Of a DNA stretch of 64,000 nt, positions 46,146-58,180 are shown in pieces. Every line of letters begins with the position of its first letter. The first letter of the stretch is position 1. Position numbers and translations under genes: made by a program. The DNA is taken from positions 44,751,067 to 44,815,066 of the forward strand of contig OX359245.1 in NCBI GenBank assembly GCA_947179485.1. The letters are read 5' to 3'. The notes below the pieces were generated by a model. The model searched no databases, had not been told where the DNA came from, and saw only the letters and a program-made list of their open reading frames with translations. This DNA is from Allacma fusca. Lineage: Eukaryota; Arthropoda; Collembola; Symphypleona; Sminthuridae.

Positions 46146-46980
46146 AGGCGGCATGCATAAATAATATAACGCTAATTTGCCATATTTTTGACCACCTCTG
46201 ACCCCGAGTAACACATACGGAATGCTGTCATCTAACCCCCACTATCATAGATACATAACGCAATGATAATTAATTTATGCGTAACTTAAATAATCAGTAC
46301 TGAAATTAAGTTGGAAATAACTCGTCTTGTAGAAATTGCAGTCCTTTGATTGTCACACATTCCTTAAAAATTAAACCTCGCTCTCAAATATTTTCAATAA
46401 ATATGCCAAGCATGTCTACGCGTTGAAATCGGGTCTAATCAAATATTGCGTTAGGTAAAAGAGTACAAAAGTACCACTTACTGTGCGTAACGTTAGCATA
46501 CCGTTAAAAAATCATCGCTACGCGATAATTTGAGGCTTCGCGTAGGGTAGCGTCAGCCGCGGCCGTCAAAGTAGGAAACATTTTCGTTTTTTTTCGAAAT
46601 TTCAGAACTGTTTTCGAAAAAAATATCGGGCCGATTTCAACGTCATATACAGTACCCATTACTATTTACATAAGCAATTTTCACAAAACGTTTCATTGAA
46701 ATCGATTTAGTAGTTTTAGAGATAACAGTCATTTGACATAAAGTCCAAAATTTGTTTTCGAAAAACTATCCGGTCGATTTCAACCAAATACGAACTCAGC
46801 CTTACTTTTGATGCAAGTAATGCTCATAAAAAATTTCATTGAAATCGGTTCAGTAGTTTTTGCGTAATCGTGCGGAGGGACACACGGACGTACGGACAAG
46901 GCTATTTTACTAGGGGGTGACGCCACCCTAAAAAACCAACACCAATCGACTAAGCTTTGCATAATTTATGCATGCCGCCT
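46146..46980. mobile_element. Inverted-repeat DNA element with GGCGGCATGCATAAAT ends
   Basis: 835 bp, termini (A)GGCGGCATGCATAAAT at both ends. Interior contains GTGCGGAGGGACACACGGACG, a phrase style seen near ends of many arthropod elements. Target duplication unclear (TTAA-like on the left). Superfamily not assigned. No ORF. Confidence 0.75.
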
Positions 46981-47464
46981 AAAAAGGGTGAAGTTTTATT
47001 ATCCATCGACATTTACTTGAACATCATCCAAGATGTCATCCTTAAGGCAAAGGATTGTGAGCCCGTAGCCCAATTCTCAAGACTAGGTTTGGCTCGTAGC
47101 AGAAAGAACAACTGAATCCGAAGATTCTCCCTTCTGCAGCAGCCTTACTATAACAACGCTGGACTTTGACCTTCAACGATTCTGGAATGTCGAACATTGC
47201 CTCTCAGACCAGAAGACCCTAAGCCAATTTCACCATAAGAAAATGGATCTCTTCAGACATAGTCGTCAAAGCCAGTATACCACCTGACATGAGAGAATCC
47301 ACTAATCCTCTCAACTTGAACAAAGGCGAGGTAACGAAGGCCGTGGGGCTATTTTCGAACCCCAACAGTGACGACTTCCGATTCCACATAAATTCAGCCA
47401 GTCTCACAGTAAAGCCCACAAAGCGAAGAATACTATCCCATTGCTCAAAAGTTTGACTCCCTTG

Positions 47465-48001
47465 TATTGTTTCTGAACGGTCCAAAAACATGGACTCGAA
47501 CCGACTCGTTTTCCCGAACCGAAAAAAATCCCTTTTCTGTTCCCGAAACCGGAACCGATATGTTTGAGTCCGGGACATTTTTGCCTTCCCGGAACCGATC
47601 CGGAAACTATAATCGGTTCCCGGACCGGTTCCGGTTACTTCCTGAACCGGCAGAAAATGCATAGGATTCATTTTCATGGAAGTCAAAATTGTGTCGCGTT
47701 TTCAAATAATAGTTGACAAATGCTTGGCAAATGAATGTTTTGCGTTTTCATCCAAAAAGGCAGCTTTAACAAACCCTTCCCGAAAACTTTCGGCTTTGAT
47801 TTTTGTACCCGAAACCGGACCGAATGTAACGGTTCTTTAAACCGTTGACCCGAAACCGGACCGAAATTGAACAATTCTTTAAATCGTTGACCCGAAACCG
47901 GACCGAAATTGAACGGTTCTTTAAATCGTTGACCCGAAACCGTACCTGAACCGAAACCGAACCGGAACATCGGGAATTCCCGATGCCGAACAGAAACACT
48001 A
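47465..48001. mobile_element. hAT-like element, CCGAAACCGG arms, TSD CTCCCTTG
   Basis: Ends TATTGTTTCTG and TAGTGTTTCTG, 8-bp duplication CTCCCTTG at 47457-47464 and 48002-48009. Left arm (47495-47650) and right arm (47805-47990) are CCGAACCGG/CCGAAACCGGACC repeats in one direction; three near-identical 50-base units occur at 47820-47950. No ORF. Confidence 0.88.
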
Positions 48002-48066
48002 CTCCCTTGGACTCATCTCACCTTTAACCGCGAGAGCAAAAATGGGCATGTAGGTTCTATGGAAAG

Positions 48067-48740
48067 AATAAGTAGGATGGGATTCCGTACCCCAATTGCG
48101 TTACTAATTGTAAGGGAACCAATAATTAAATCAGTCGATATATCAGTACATACGTAAAAGAATTTATAACCCGTATTTTCTAAAAAGCTCAGCGGCAAAC
48201 CACACATAATTATATGTACGTATGTCCCACAAAGGATTTCATGGAAAACTATGGAACTGTAATACGCTCTGTAATACAAAGGAAGAAATTAACACATTTT
48301 CCCTACTCTCAGCAGACACTTTAACCCAACACTCCTCAGTTTATTGAAAAATTAAAACCCTCGTATGTGATATTGTTTCCAGTTATAACAGCTATACAAA
48401 CTATATGGTAGCTTAGTTTACTTTATAGGGATCTCTCACAAAGATAACTATCCATAATGTAATGCTTGGAAAAATTGACGTCATGGCGCAATGAGGATGT
48501 CCCACGATCAATTATATACGTAAGAATTATGCTGTATAATGATACGAATGAACATTGGGGTAATTATCCAGGAACGGATTTTGACTGTAAAGTACACAAA
48601 TTCCTAATGTTAGAGTACAAGAAGTAGCGGAGGACCAATGTGTTCAGTAGTTGTATGAGAAAAAAGGAGAAATTTCTATTTTTCAGTAAGTCCACGCTAA
48701 TGCACCTGCTATTTTTTATTTCATATTTAAAAGGTACTTC
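48067..48740. repeat. CPF 3'-flank repeat without its gene (copy 2)
   Basis: Close match to 8260-8930 and 12340-12660. No CPF coding sequence follows it. Confidence 0.65.
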
Positions 48741-48927
48741 ATAATGGTTTTATGATTAGGATTATTAGATTTTGGCATTGGAGTGAATAAAGACAAGTTA
48801 TATATATTTGCAATCATAATTGAAGTAAGTAATCATACACATTATTTGAAAAGGGATTTGAAACTTGAGTGACAGAATAATTTTGGTAACCGAAATATAA
48901 CAGGAATAGAATAGTAATAATTTGTTG

Positions 48928-49242
48928 AAATGTGGCTGTAATCTAAGCTGCCTTAAGGAGGAATCTTGGAACGACGATTCTATAAATTTGTTTTTTATGT
49001 TTTTGGTTCGAATATTTGTTGTGCGAATTTTTCCTGATGTTCCGATTTTCGGTATAAGAATGTCGACAACTGTTTTTAGTAATTATCTGGACGGGGCAGG
49101 AATTTTGTTCATATGCCCCGATTTTCGGGACGGGGACATGGTTTTTGTCACCGTGTCCGGATTGCCGGGACGGGACTGGGGACAAAGATTTTGAAAAAAA
49201 TACTGGGACGGGACAGGAATTTTGTCCCCAATAGAAGCACTA
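48928..49242 (-). mobile_element. Partial GTCCC-arm hAT-like element (copy 2)
   Basis: Paralogue of 12870-13119, keeping about 40 bases deleted there (around 49030-49070). It includes interior and one arm and ends at GAAGCACTA. Confidence 0.7.
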
Positions 49243-49558
49243 ATAATAAGACATCAAGCTGTTTCATTTTTATCAAACGTAAGAATTAAACCTACGACTA
49301 CTAATCCTGAAACATATGTGCATACAAGGTTGCTTTTAGTGCTCGTGATTAAGTCAAGTTACCCGAATGCTGCAAAAATTACCAATGATGATGGCTACAA
49401 CAATGATTTAACAGGTTACGGTACAAATACAGCCAAAATTTATTAACGACGGACTTTTTATTATTGCATTTGTACTAATACATTTGTACGGTATACGAAC
49501 TAATGTGTTCGCACACGCAGTATGATTCTGGACATTTGAAACATTTGTCAAAAGGTTA

Positions 49559-50726
49559 CTAATACCCATTCAGTAAGCAGCCGAACTGTTCTTTGTAGCA
49601 TTTATTCTCACCACCATACAAAGGCTGCAATATACTTCTTGGCATTTTTCGATGAAGAGCAGGAATCCATGATTGCTTCCTTGTTCCATAAAGTTGAGAG
49701 CGTCCAAAGGCCTTGCTCAATAGAGGCTTGGATAGAAGAACAAAATTTTCTGCTACGGCATTCACTGGATTAAAAGCAATAAATTAGGTTCCTAACTTCT
49801 TTTTAACCCAACCACTCAATTTTTATTCTCAAGAAAAACTCACTGTTTATGTAAAATCCATATGCAACGTTGTTGTCAAAACGTTTGAACCCTTTCCAAA
49901 AGCTCAACATGAGGGTTGCACCTGTTTAAATTGCGTATTATTATAAATATAGATACATAAATATAAAATAAATATATATGCGGGGATTTTTTATGTGTAC
50001 GCACAGGACTGGCATCAATCAGTTATTACAGATTATTGAATCCCCGTGGACTTATCATTACAAATATTCCATTATTATAGGTCAGTTGAGCTACACGTAA
50101 TTAATATTCATTCTAGCATTTGCAACAGGAACTTACTTGCAGACGTTTGCACGTGCTTAAGGCTAAATCCATCAAAATCCAGTATCATGCCAAATTGGTC
50201 AGCAGTGCTTACTTCACCCTCTGGAGATGTATAGTTGAGCTGACTCATACTATCTAGGCATCCAAAAAATTCTATTTTGAATTGTTTCATTTTCTCCTCG
50301 TACCTTTCCGGGTTCTGTGCAACAAACAAATGGTCCCAGTGTCCACATTCAATCACCACCACTACCAAAAAAAAATCAACTTTATCGGGTACTATTTTGT
50401 TTCATAAGATTTAAAAACACTTGACAAGAAAGTTTTTAATGAATTGATTACCTGGCAAATTATCGTAATCAAAACCAGCAACATAGTACGGGTATAATTG
50501 TCGGAGCTCCAACGGGTCATTGGTGGATGTAACATTAAAATCCTGCACATTTTATAGTAGATATTGAAATATGTTCTTTTCGTTTTTTTTAGTATTTTTG
50601 TGATGCCTTAATTGAACTACAACTAGCCTATGGATTGATTTGAATTACCGAGGAACAGTTGTTTTCTGAAGGAAAAACATTGCCAAATATACAGATCACA
50701 ATAATACAAACTGATAACTTGAACAT
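49559..50726 (-). CDS. Secreted CRAL-TRIO domain protein, copy 2 (intact)
   Basis: Five coding exons: 50649-50726, 50452-50542, 50137-50361, 49844-49921 and 49559-49764 (TAG); 78+91+225+78+206 bases make 225 residues in frame. The first exon is a signal peptide (MFKLSVCIIVICIFGNVFP). CRAL-TRIO features follow: YPYYVAGFDYDNLP, VVVIECGHWD, MILDFDGFSLKH, then KPLLSKAF, the LYG strand and the closing PLYGG. The family binds lipophilic ligands in a hydrophobic pocket; the signal peptide suggests an extracellular carrier, an inference. The N-terminal CRAL-TRIO helix bundle is absent, as in other short secreted members. All introns have GT/AG borders. Confidence 0.9.
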
Positions 50727-51269
50727 TCTATCTCCGAGATAGTTTCTAAATTTTTGAACCTGAAATGGAAAATTTTTAGGATAGTTCTGGAGTTTAGTGA
50801 ATTTAAATGGTTACTTTGTATATCTATGTTACCCTCGTTACAACAATAGGTCTTACAAGTAGGTATTTAAAATATTTTATCCTGAATAACAGAATAACAA
50901 GGTCTTATTTCCAGGTAGGTTTAAATCAGAAGTGGCTTCTGGCGAAGGAGGAAGCGTGTTTTGACTAACATTCGGTCATCACAATCACATTGAAACAGCT
51001 ATTAATCCGTTTATATACTATCTATTATTGCTCACTCGAAAGTTGTCTTCTAGATTGCAAAAACAAGTTTCGTGTAGATACTCATTACGACGTCATGTAC
51101 TTCTTTTAACAAGTCTTGGTTCACATGGTACATCAACACTGGAATTGTTGAGAATTCACTGCAAGATAATTATCCAGCTCTAGTATTACTTTTATTTCCA
51201 GGTATAAGTATACGGTAAACTGCATGTACTATTTATATATAACTTACTACTTACTCTACTTACTCTACT

Positions 51270-51317
51270 AAGTATAGTATTGTATATTGTACTTATACAA
51301 TATACAATACTATACTT
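51270..51317. repeat. Perfect 22-bp hairpin in ACTTACT repeats
   Basis: Left arm 51270-51291 and right arm 51296-51317 are perfectly complementary with a CTTA loop, AT-only apart from few G/C. ACTTACT/CTTACTCTA repeats lead in (51242-51268). No ORF. Confidence 0.85.
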
Positions 51318-51594
51318 ACTACAACGTGCCGTGAACATTCTTGCCTCCTGAATCATTTATTGTGTCCGCGAGTCGTTCATATTAGTATTGGTTAGTAAGG
51401 AAGACATTTGTGAAAATTCCTTTTGTAAAAATAATAGAATATATTTAAATATTACAATTTTCAGAGCTTCATTCATTATCATTTTGCTGACAATTTTACA
51501 CTTTGTTTCAAATAATCAAATAAATTATTCAAAACATTAAATTGTCAAATGCTTGCATGTTGTGATCGTGTTATGAACCTATTCGGTCCTAGTG

Positions 51595-51812
51595 GTCTCA
51601 TCTTTTCTGTTCCGGTCTGGTCCGAGTTATTTTGAGGAACAGAACATATGTTCCTGTTCCAGCAATTTGTACGGACCAGACGGTTCCGGTCCTACAGTCT
51701 AAAAGACCTTATGGTCCTGGTCCTACACTGAGAACAGATAAAATGGTCTGGTCCAGGCTCAAGGACCAGACCATTCCAAGAAAACCTGAAACATTCCGGA
51801 ACAGTCCCACTT
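51595..51812. mobile_element. Possible hAT-like element with GGTCCTGGTCC repeats
   Basis: Dense GGTCC/CTGGTCC variants flanked by CTGTTCCGG on both sides in inverted order. Exact ends and target duplication were not resolved, so this is a family resemblance only. Confidence 0.5.
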
Positions 51813-51814
51813 TT

Positions 51815-52405
51815 AATCTAATTGCAAATAATTACATTTATGTGATTACAAGTGCTTAGTCAGCACGTGTGTCTCATTCGGTCGCTTTTTCCCATCAAAA
51901 ACTATTAGTTAATGAAGAACGCTCTGCTTATTAATTATAATTATTGAATTATTAATTATTTCCACAGCTACACAAACAATATAAGCTAGCATGGTTTAAT
52001 TTATAGGGCTCTCTCACAAAGATAACTATCAATTGTAATTCTGCGGAAAATTTGACGTCATGGAGCAATGAGGATGTCACAAGATCTATTACAAGCGTAA
52101 GATTATGATGTATAATGATACAAAGGAACATTAGGGTACTGTAATTGTCCAGGAATGGATTTTGACGCCAACTGTAAAAGCACATGCATTCTTAATGTTA
52201 GGGTATACGAAGCAGCCGAAGGCTACTGTGTTCAGTAATTTCATGAGAAAAACAACGAGAAATTTCAATTTGCTAGTAAGTGCACGCTAATGCACCCTAA
52301 ACGCTATTTTTTATTTCATATATTTAAAAACTGGAATCCCCAAGGGATCTAGCAATAAATAAAATAAGATAGATATCCACAAACTCAGGTTTGAGTTGAA
52401 GATAT
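51815..52405. repeat. CPF 3' flank, copy c
   Basis: Same block as 8117-9001. Minus-strand polyA signal at about 52310-52315. No gene. Confidence 0.65.
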
Positions 52406-52979
52406 TTAGTAAGCGTAGTGAGCGCCCAAACCGGAGAAGGTAAGGTGGGCAACATCGGGGACGGCGCTGTAGGCAACTCCCAAAAGACCGTGAGCAGCGA
52501 CTGGGGCAGCGACGCGGGCATAAGCTGGGGCAGCGACTTGAGCGTAAGCTGGGGCAGCGACACGGGCAATGGCTGGGGCAGCAGCGTAGGACACGGCTGG
52601 GGCAGCGGCGTAAGACACAGCGGGGGCAGCGACTTGAGCATAAGCTGGGGAAGCGTAGGCAACTTGAGCAGCGACAGCTTGGACAGCTGGGTTGTGGACG
52701 CGGGTCTCGTGTCTGCGGACGCTGGAGTAAGCGGAGTCAACGGCCTTGGATTGAGTAGAGAGGGTTTGGATTCCTCCGTAACCCAAAGAGCGGATGTTCT
52801 GCTCAGATTGAGCTCCGACATGGCTGTCGAAGACAACTCCGGCTTGGGCAGCAGCCACCAAAGCGAAAAGGGCAAGGGTCTGTAAAAAAAATCCCAATAA
52901 TTTATATTAATTCCAATTTCAATTCCCAGTCCCCAAACATTATTTTCCCAAAAGAAATTATTCCCACCTTGGCAATCAT
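52406..52979 (-). CDS. CPF-family cuticular protein, copy c
   Basis: Exons 52968-52979 (MIAK) and 52406-52879 (TAA), 161 residues, same signal peptide, CPF motif and Ala/Pro/Val repeats as copy b, with few substitutions. TATA box at 53092-53099. Extracellular cuticle protein by family. Its flanks match copies a, b and d, so the four arose by tandem duplication. Confidence 0.93.
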
Positions 52980-53091
52980 GATGAGATTGGTGGGGGGTTT
53001 CCGAAATTGAAAAATTGGGAAGATTTTTGAAATGAAGTTACTCAAAGAAGAGATGAAGTGGTTGTGATGATAGTAGCTTAATTTTTATTGG

Positions 53092-53099
53092 CTTTTATA
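53092..53099 (-). promoter_or_regulatory. TATA box of CPF copy c
   Basis: TATAAAAG on the minus strand, conserved spacing. Confidence 0.75.
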
Positions 53100-53109
53100 C
53101 ACACAGTAA

Positions 53110-55625
53110 GGGATTGGAAACTAAAAGGTTAAAGGGATTGGAAAGGGCGACCAATGTCAATGGCGAAGGTCCGAACAGAAAAGTAATTCTTACATGACGC
53201 ACTCCTTGGGAGGGAGAGAGATTGAGATGGAAATGTAGATGGAGATCAACCTGACGGAATGCACAACAGCCGTACTAACTTATTGACAAGCCCACAATTA
53301 ATTTATTTTACGTTCTGGGCTGGACGTGTAACGTGATGTGTGTAGACACTTCTTCAAACCACTGAACTAAACAGTTGAGTCAATTACTTAATTCATTATC
53401 ACTTCCAACGTTTTCACGTTATTCCGGATTGTACCTTCATCAGCTGCTAACCATGCCATTAAATTTGGGGGAAAATTAGTATAGTTTAAAAAATAAATTG
53501 GGATGGAAATTGAGGCAGGGCTTAAAAGGACTTCAGCTAGAATCGGGAATATTTTCGTATTTTATTGACTTTAGATTACGCTAATGTTTTTGTTAGCCCA
53601 ATATAGTAAATTTACATGTGGCAAATTTAGGCTTAAAAATAGAAAATGCCTTTTATTTTAGAAAATGTATTTTTGTAACTTGTTGTAGCTTATTCTTTGT
53701 GTCTTCATTTCTTCATGAAAAAGGTGAATTGGAGCGAGCAAGGAACTTCATTTGCTAGTTCACACTCGCTCCATATACATCAAAGGTATTACATCCTCTC
53801 ACGCATCTTAACCTTAACTATGTACATATGTATTTCTCATTCTCCTCACACAGTATTTATATCGACATTGGATTTATTTTAAAGTAGTACATCTTGTGAA
53901 GTCACGGCGTCCCAAGAGCTGATCAACTCATTCAATGATATTCTTGTTTAGTGCTATCATCTCTTAACTGCACTCTCCAAAGTTCATGGAATACAATACA
54001 CACAGTATTGTAAATTAAAATTATTATTCTATTCATAATTTTAATTTGCGATTATCCATCCACTTCCACTTCTCCACTCAAAACTGTTCTAATGTTGGAA
54101 ATTAAAACTTGGACACACGGATAGTTAATATTATTTACATTAGTGTTGGAAATAAAGAACTAGCACAACTTTTTACCCGCGTTAATTAGGTGATAGAAGG
54201 CATTTGAAATTTGATGGGTAAATCTTAATTGCATATGAGGTTGTACCTTCGGGGCGTAGTGTCCACGCTTGAACCAATAATGTTCATTTCTTGGAATATT
54301 TATGGAGGTGTCCATGTTTTTGAATGTCACTCCCAAATTTTATTACGACGCGGTTTTTGTTGTTTTGCAATAATTATTGATATTACATTTCTTGAAAATG
54401 GGCTCTTAACAAATCGGACGTCAAATCAATCCTGACCTTTATTGTTGACGATGTTTGTGACTTGGCTCACTTTGAAAAATATGACTATTTATTAATCAAT
54501 ATTAACTATTTTTATTCTCCTTCTGCATAGACATATAGTATATGTATATATATATAGTTTATATGTGCTATATGTCTGCAATGAAACGAGACATGAGTCC
54601 AATTTAAATAAAAACGAAAAATTTTCAATTACACCGTTATTTATTTTATGTATAACGTCGTTCCCTTATAACGTCACTATTTGGGAGATTCATTGATATC
54701 GTTATAAACAGAGTTGACTGTAAGTTACTTTTTAATAAGGAGTAATTATTGACCGAAATGTGACATCCAGGCCAAAATGTATTGCAGTTTTTCCAATGTC
54801 GCAATCGCTCCCAAAATGTGCGTTTTCGAAATTTTGAAGATCCGTGAACATGAGTTATATAATTTTTTAAAATGATTCAATAACTTCATCCATAGATAAT
54901 TTGTTCTGAGGGGGAGAGCTAGGTCTCAGATGATTCCTTCCTGGGGGGAAAATAAATGTTGAAATTTTGGTTGAAATTTTAGTGAATTCGAATAACCCTC
55001 AAAAATTTTAACTAGGATTTCGAAATTTCAGGTAAAACATAACTTTAAACTTGTAGAGTAATTTTATACCTTTTCAATGAGCAAATATCGGCCTAGATGT
55101 GACCTACAAAATCAAAGTTATACCAGAGTTATGAAAATACTGCGATGCTTCAAAATCCGGTTTTTCGAAATTTTGAATCCCAGTCGATATGAGTTATTTT
55201 TTTTCCAATTATTTAAAAGCTCTATCATAAGAAAATTAGTCCTCAGGGAGCAGGGCCAGATCTTCCCTATTCCTTCTAGGCAAAATATAATATCATGTCA
55301 AAAAACTGTCAAACTTCTCAAAATTTAGACGATATTTAAATGAATGCAAGTTGGGGGAAAGAGTTGGGGTTATAAAGGTGCTTCGAACGAGGTATTGCAA
55401 TTGCACTTCGTTCTACTGCAAATACATCAGAGAATCATGGATATGGTCCGAAATATCTGTAACCTGTAATAGGTCAAATTTGGCGGTATTTTTAAACATC
55501 GCGCTCAAAATTTTGAGACCCCGAAAATTGAAATCGAAATTTGGTTTTGGGTTATCACGACGGTTCAAAAGAGATATTGCATTTTATTCTATCTTCCTCA
55601 GTGCTTCTGGATTTACATATATTTG
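53110..55625. repeat. CPF upstream block, no gene seen
   Basis: Matches 42660-44967 and 58880-60353 plus 62050-63100. It holds a fragment of the pogo-like MITE at 54429-54720. ORFs at 55077 and 55351 are not conserved in the parallel copies. Confidence 0.65.
54429..54720. mobile_element. 5'-truncated pogo-like MITE
   Basis: Right-hand 290 bases of the element at 36099-36889, ending AGTTGACTG with TA after it. The left half is missing. Confidence 0.75.
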
Positions 55626-55633
55626 TTAACAAC

Positions 55634-56822
55634 TAGGCTTGGGATTTTGCGAAAAATGCGAAATTCTAAAAACAATTAGTTACGGTACTCCCATGGGGGT
55701 GAAACGTAACTCCAGATATCGGTAGAATCCAAAAATGAAAAAATAAATTGCGAAAAATGCGAAATTTGCGAAATGGGAAGATTAAGTGCGAAATATTAAT
55801 TCGCATTACAAAATCCTGAATCTTGTAAAATATTTTACATAGATCAGTAATATTTTGAAATTTTTATTATTAAATTCGGTGGTATGTACATATATTCAAC
55901 GAACAACTGGCACTCATGCTGTAGAAACGTGCCCCGTCCATTCGAGTTTGCATTTCTTCACATATTTAAATCCTATGATTTATCGCATTGTTTTTACACA
56001 ATAATTTTCGTGGAGCCAACTTTTAATGCAGTAAATTCTTTAAATAACGTTTCAAATTTAAGTGATGCATTTCTGCCAGCTTGCAGTAAATAATTGAACC
56101 ATAAAAGTAAATAAGAGAAATGAAAATACAAACATTAAAAAATCCAATTAAAATCCAGATTAAAAAGTTTGCAGCAGTTCCCGGAAAGTAGACTGATAAT
56201 TACAACTGATAATTGTCGCTTTATACCAACAAAATACACTCAACAAATAAACTCTGGGAAGACGCTCAAATTCTGGATTCTTGGTTTTGCCCGGAAATAA
56301 TTGCAAGGGCATTTAATCGACGCTTTGAAAAGTTTTGATCAGGCCAATTCCATTAGAAGATTTGGTTCAATACCGTACGCTGAGTGAAATGAAGAACTTT
56401 AGTCGGCTGAAATAGACGTTAAGGAATTTTGGCTGAAATTCTCTCGAGACATGCCGTATTTGCCGGAGTTGGCACTAAAAGTAATTTCCGTACGCAGTAG
56501 TAGGGCTCCAGTTGAGACAAGCTTTTCTTATTTAAAAAAGCTTCTTGCTCCTCAGCGCCTAAAACTTACCGAAGAAAATGTTGACTTTCATATGCGAGTG
56601 GTAATTCACGATTCAACAGTTCACCCACACCATTCGGATGACAACAATGATTAAATAATTATTACAATTTCAGCGATTCGGTGTAACGGAATTTTCTATA
56701 ATATTTAAGATACGTCTTTTAGACTGCCATTCAATAAAAACTAAAGGCTGCGAAATTTGCGAAATGATTGCAAATTTTTGCGAAATTTTAACGCAAAATT
56801 TAGCGAAATATTCCCAAGCCTA
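55634..56822. mobile_element. hAT element, TGCGAAA arms, TSD TTAACAAC
   Basis: TIR TAGGCTTGGGA, 8-bp duplication TTAACAAC at 55626-55633 and 56823-56830. Arms (55645-55805 and 56745-56815) repeat TTTGCGAAA/TGCGAAATT in the same direction. Interior carries a hAT dimerisation domain relic, which fixes the superfamily. Confidence 0.92.
56403..56654 (+). pseudogene. hAT-family C-terminal dimerisation domain relic
   Basis: Open frame from 56403 to TAA at 56652-56654 reads EFWLKFSRDMPYLPELALKV, then SSRAPVETSFSYLKKLL and RLKLTEENV. This is the hAT dimerisation domain: LP.LA..A, SS.A.VE..FS, R..L...N. Upstream at about 56235-56335 more hAT-like residues (WEDAQILDSWFCPE) occur in other frames. The N-terminal two thirds are gone, so no active transposase. 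Confidence 0.8.
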
Positions 56823-56830
56823 TTAACAAC

Positions 56831-58180
56831 GAAATCATATAATAGTAAGGACACAAAAATAAACTGACTTTTGCAAAAATTTGCAAATAATAAATGGTAG
56901 TAATAATTAGCAACAAATATTTTTAAGTACTACAAAAATAATAATTTCATTGTAGGACGATATACATAGATAGTTTAGCAGCGTGCCAAAATGACCATTC
57001 AAGGTCAAATTTGCAATAAAAAATTCAGAATCCCGCAAAGCATCCAAATTGACAACATGAAAACTCCAGGGACAAAGTGAACAAATTATGACTGCATCAC
57101 AGCATCACTAATTACTGGTCTGGACTTAGGCTCTATATATTAAGTACTAAAAGCTTTTACATACTCTACACGTTGAACCCATACTCATTTGACTTTAATT
57201 AAAATTGAAATGTTTTACTACAATAGGATATTGTGATGATAATTACTCAGGTTGTAGGATCAGCTGTTTCCATATTTTTCCCAGCACCGCACTGCCATGG
57301 CGGTAATTATGCTAATGAATTATATATATCTATAGGTAATTATAAATATGTAGCCAAAGCCGTATCCTTCTATGTACACCCACGGGAAACACTTCATGGG
57401 AAAATCTATCAACAATTTATTACTTGTATTTGCATCGACGGGATATATTATTTCCCAACGCAAGCAACAACCAAATATACATAGGCCACAGTGGTTGACC
57501 GACAATTTAAAATCCTAACGTAATAATAATAAGGTTATGTGGGAAAGCTCGTGACTTCATTTTCCGGGCAAGCTGAATGACGCACATTGCAGGATCAAAT
57601 ATCAAGCGCATTCTCAACTCAAACCATCAAATGCCTGATTTCACATCCGGTTGATTCGACACCATATTCACAAGGCCATACGCAAAACCGGTCATAACAC
57701 TGAAAACACTCATAAGAAAATGTATATTATTATTTTCTAGACTTCCCAGACCATTTTTTCCATCAACGCTTGTTCCAATAATTGTGAGGTAAATGTTTCA
57801 CTGGGATTTTGTCTATTCAAAATATAGGAACAAATTGAGGAAATGAGGAAATTAAATATGTTGTTTAAATGCAACTCAAAAATGCCAAGAAAAAAACATA
57901 AAAACTGTCATCAATTCAAGCATGAACTTGTCAAAGTCCTAACCGCCACAGAGGAAATATTCCAAGAGTCTCTTATATGCAAGATGACTTTTGTGCATTT
58001 ATGGAGTACAATAATTTTATGAGGAAAAACAACGACAAATTTCAATTTGCTAGTAAGTGCACGCTAGTGCACCCTAAACGCTATTTTTTATTTCATATTT
58101 AAAAACTGGAATCCCAAAGGGATCTAGCAATAAATAAAATAAGATACATATCCACAAGCTCAGGTTTGAGTTGAAGATAT
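56831..58180. repeat. CPF upstream/3' flank blocks, no gene seen
   Basis: Continuation of the block in 53110-55625, then 57500-57990 (parallel to 63690-64000) and a short CPF 3' flank. An open frame at 57233-57484 is disrupted in the parallel copy near 63540-63660, so I treat it as chance. Confidence 0.6.

Larger units (their letters stand above)
44968..48066 (+). mobile_element. BEL/Pao LTR retrotransposon relic
   Basis: Decayed plus-strand coding fragments in the right order: gag, a gag zinc knuckle, aspartic protease and the end of reverse transcriptase. LTRs are not seen. It is cut by an inverted-repeat element in the protease (46146-46980) and a hAT-like element in the reverse transcriptase (47465-48001). 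Own sequence is about 1.7 kb. Left border is where the flank stops matching 63130-63200. Confidence 0.82.
46080..48066 (+). pseudogene. BEL/Pao protease and reverse-transcriptase fragments
   Basis: The protease-like part ends near 46145 and resumes at 46981 (VLLSIDIYLNII, the second aspartate half). LQRFWNVE at about 47175 and NSDDFRFHINS near 47370 mark linker and reverse transcriptase. After the hAT-like insert, the frame resumes at 48010 in a segment that elsewhere reads as the conserved FDPLG-type region. Multiple stops. Confidence 0.65.
35842..51225 (+). repeat. Segmental duplication, copy 2
   Basis: Direct repeat of 797-21925 with the receptor, CPF and CRAL-TRIO genes intact. Its private insertions are a pogo-like MITE (36099-36889), a GTCCC element (40173-40986), a foldback (41298-41658) and a BEL relic (44968-48066). 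It also keeps a block (43815-44967) that copy 1 lacks. Confidence 0.85.

Noticed and set aside
52418-52885. Long open frame (155 codons) opposite each CPF main exon, conserved in three copies
   Set aside because: It follows from the GC-rich Ala/Pro repeat codons on the coding strand. It has no signal, splice plan or family match, and its conservation is explained by the CPF gene.
57233-57484. 83-codon frame upstream of CPF copy d
   Set aside because: The parallel copy near 63540-63660 has indels that break it.
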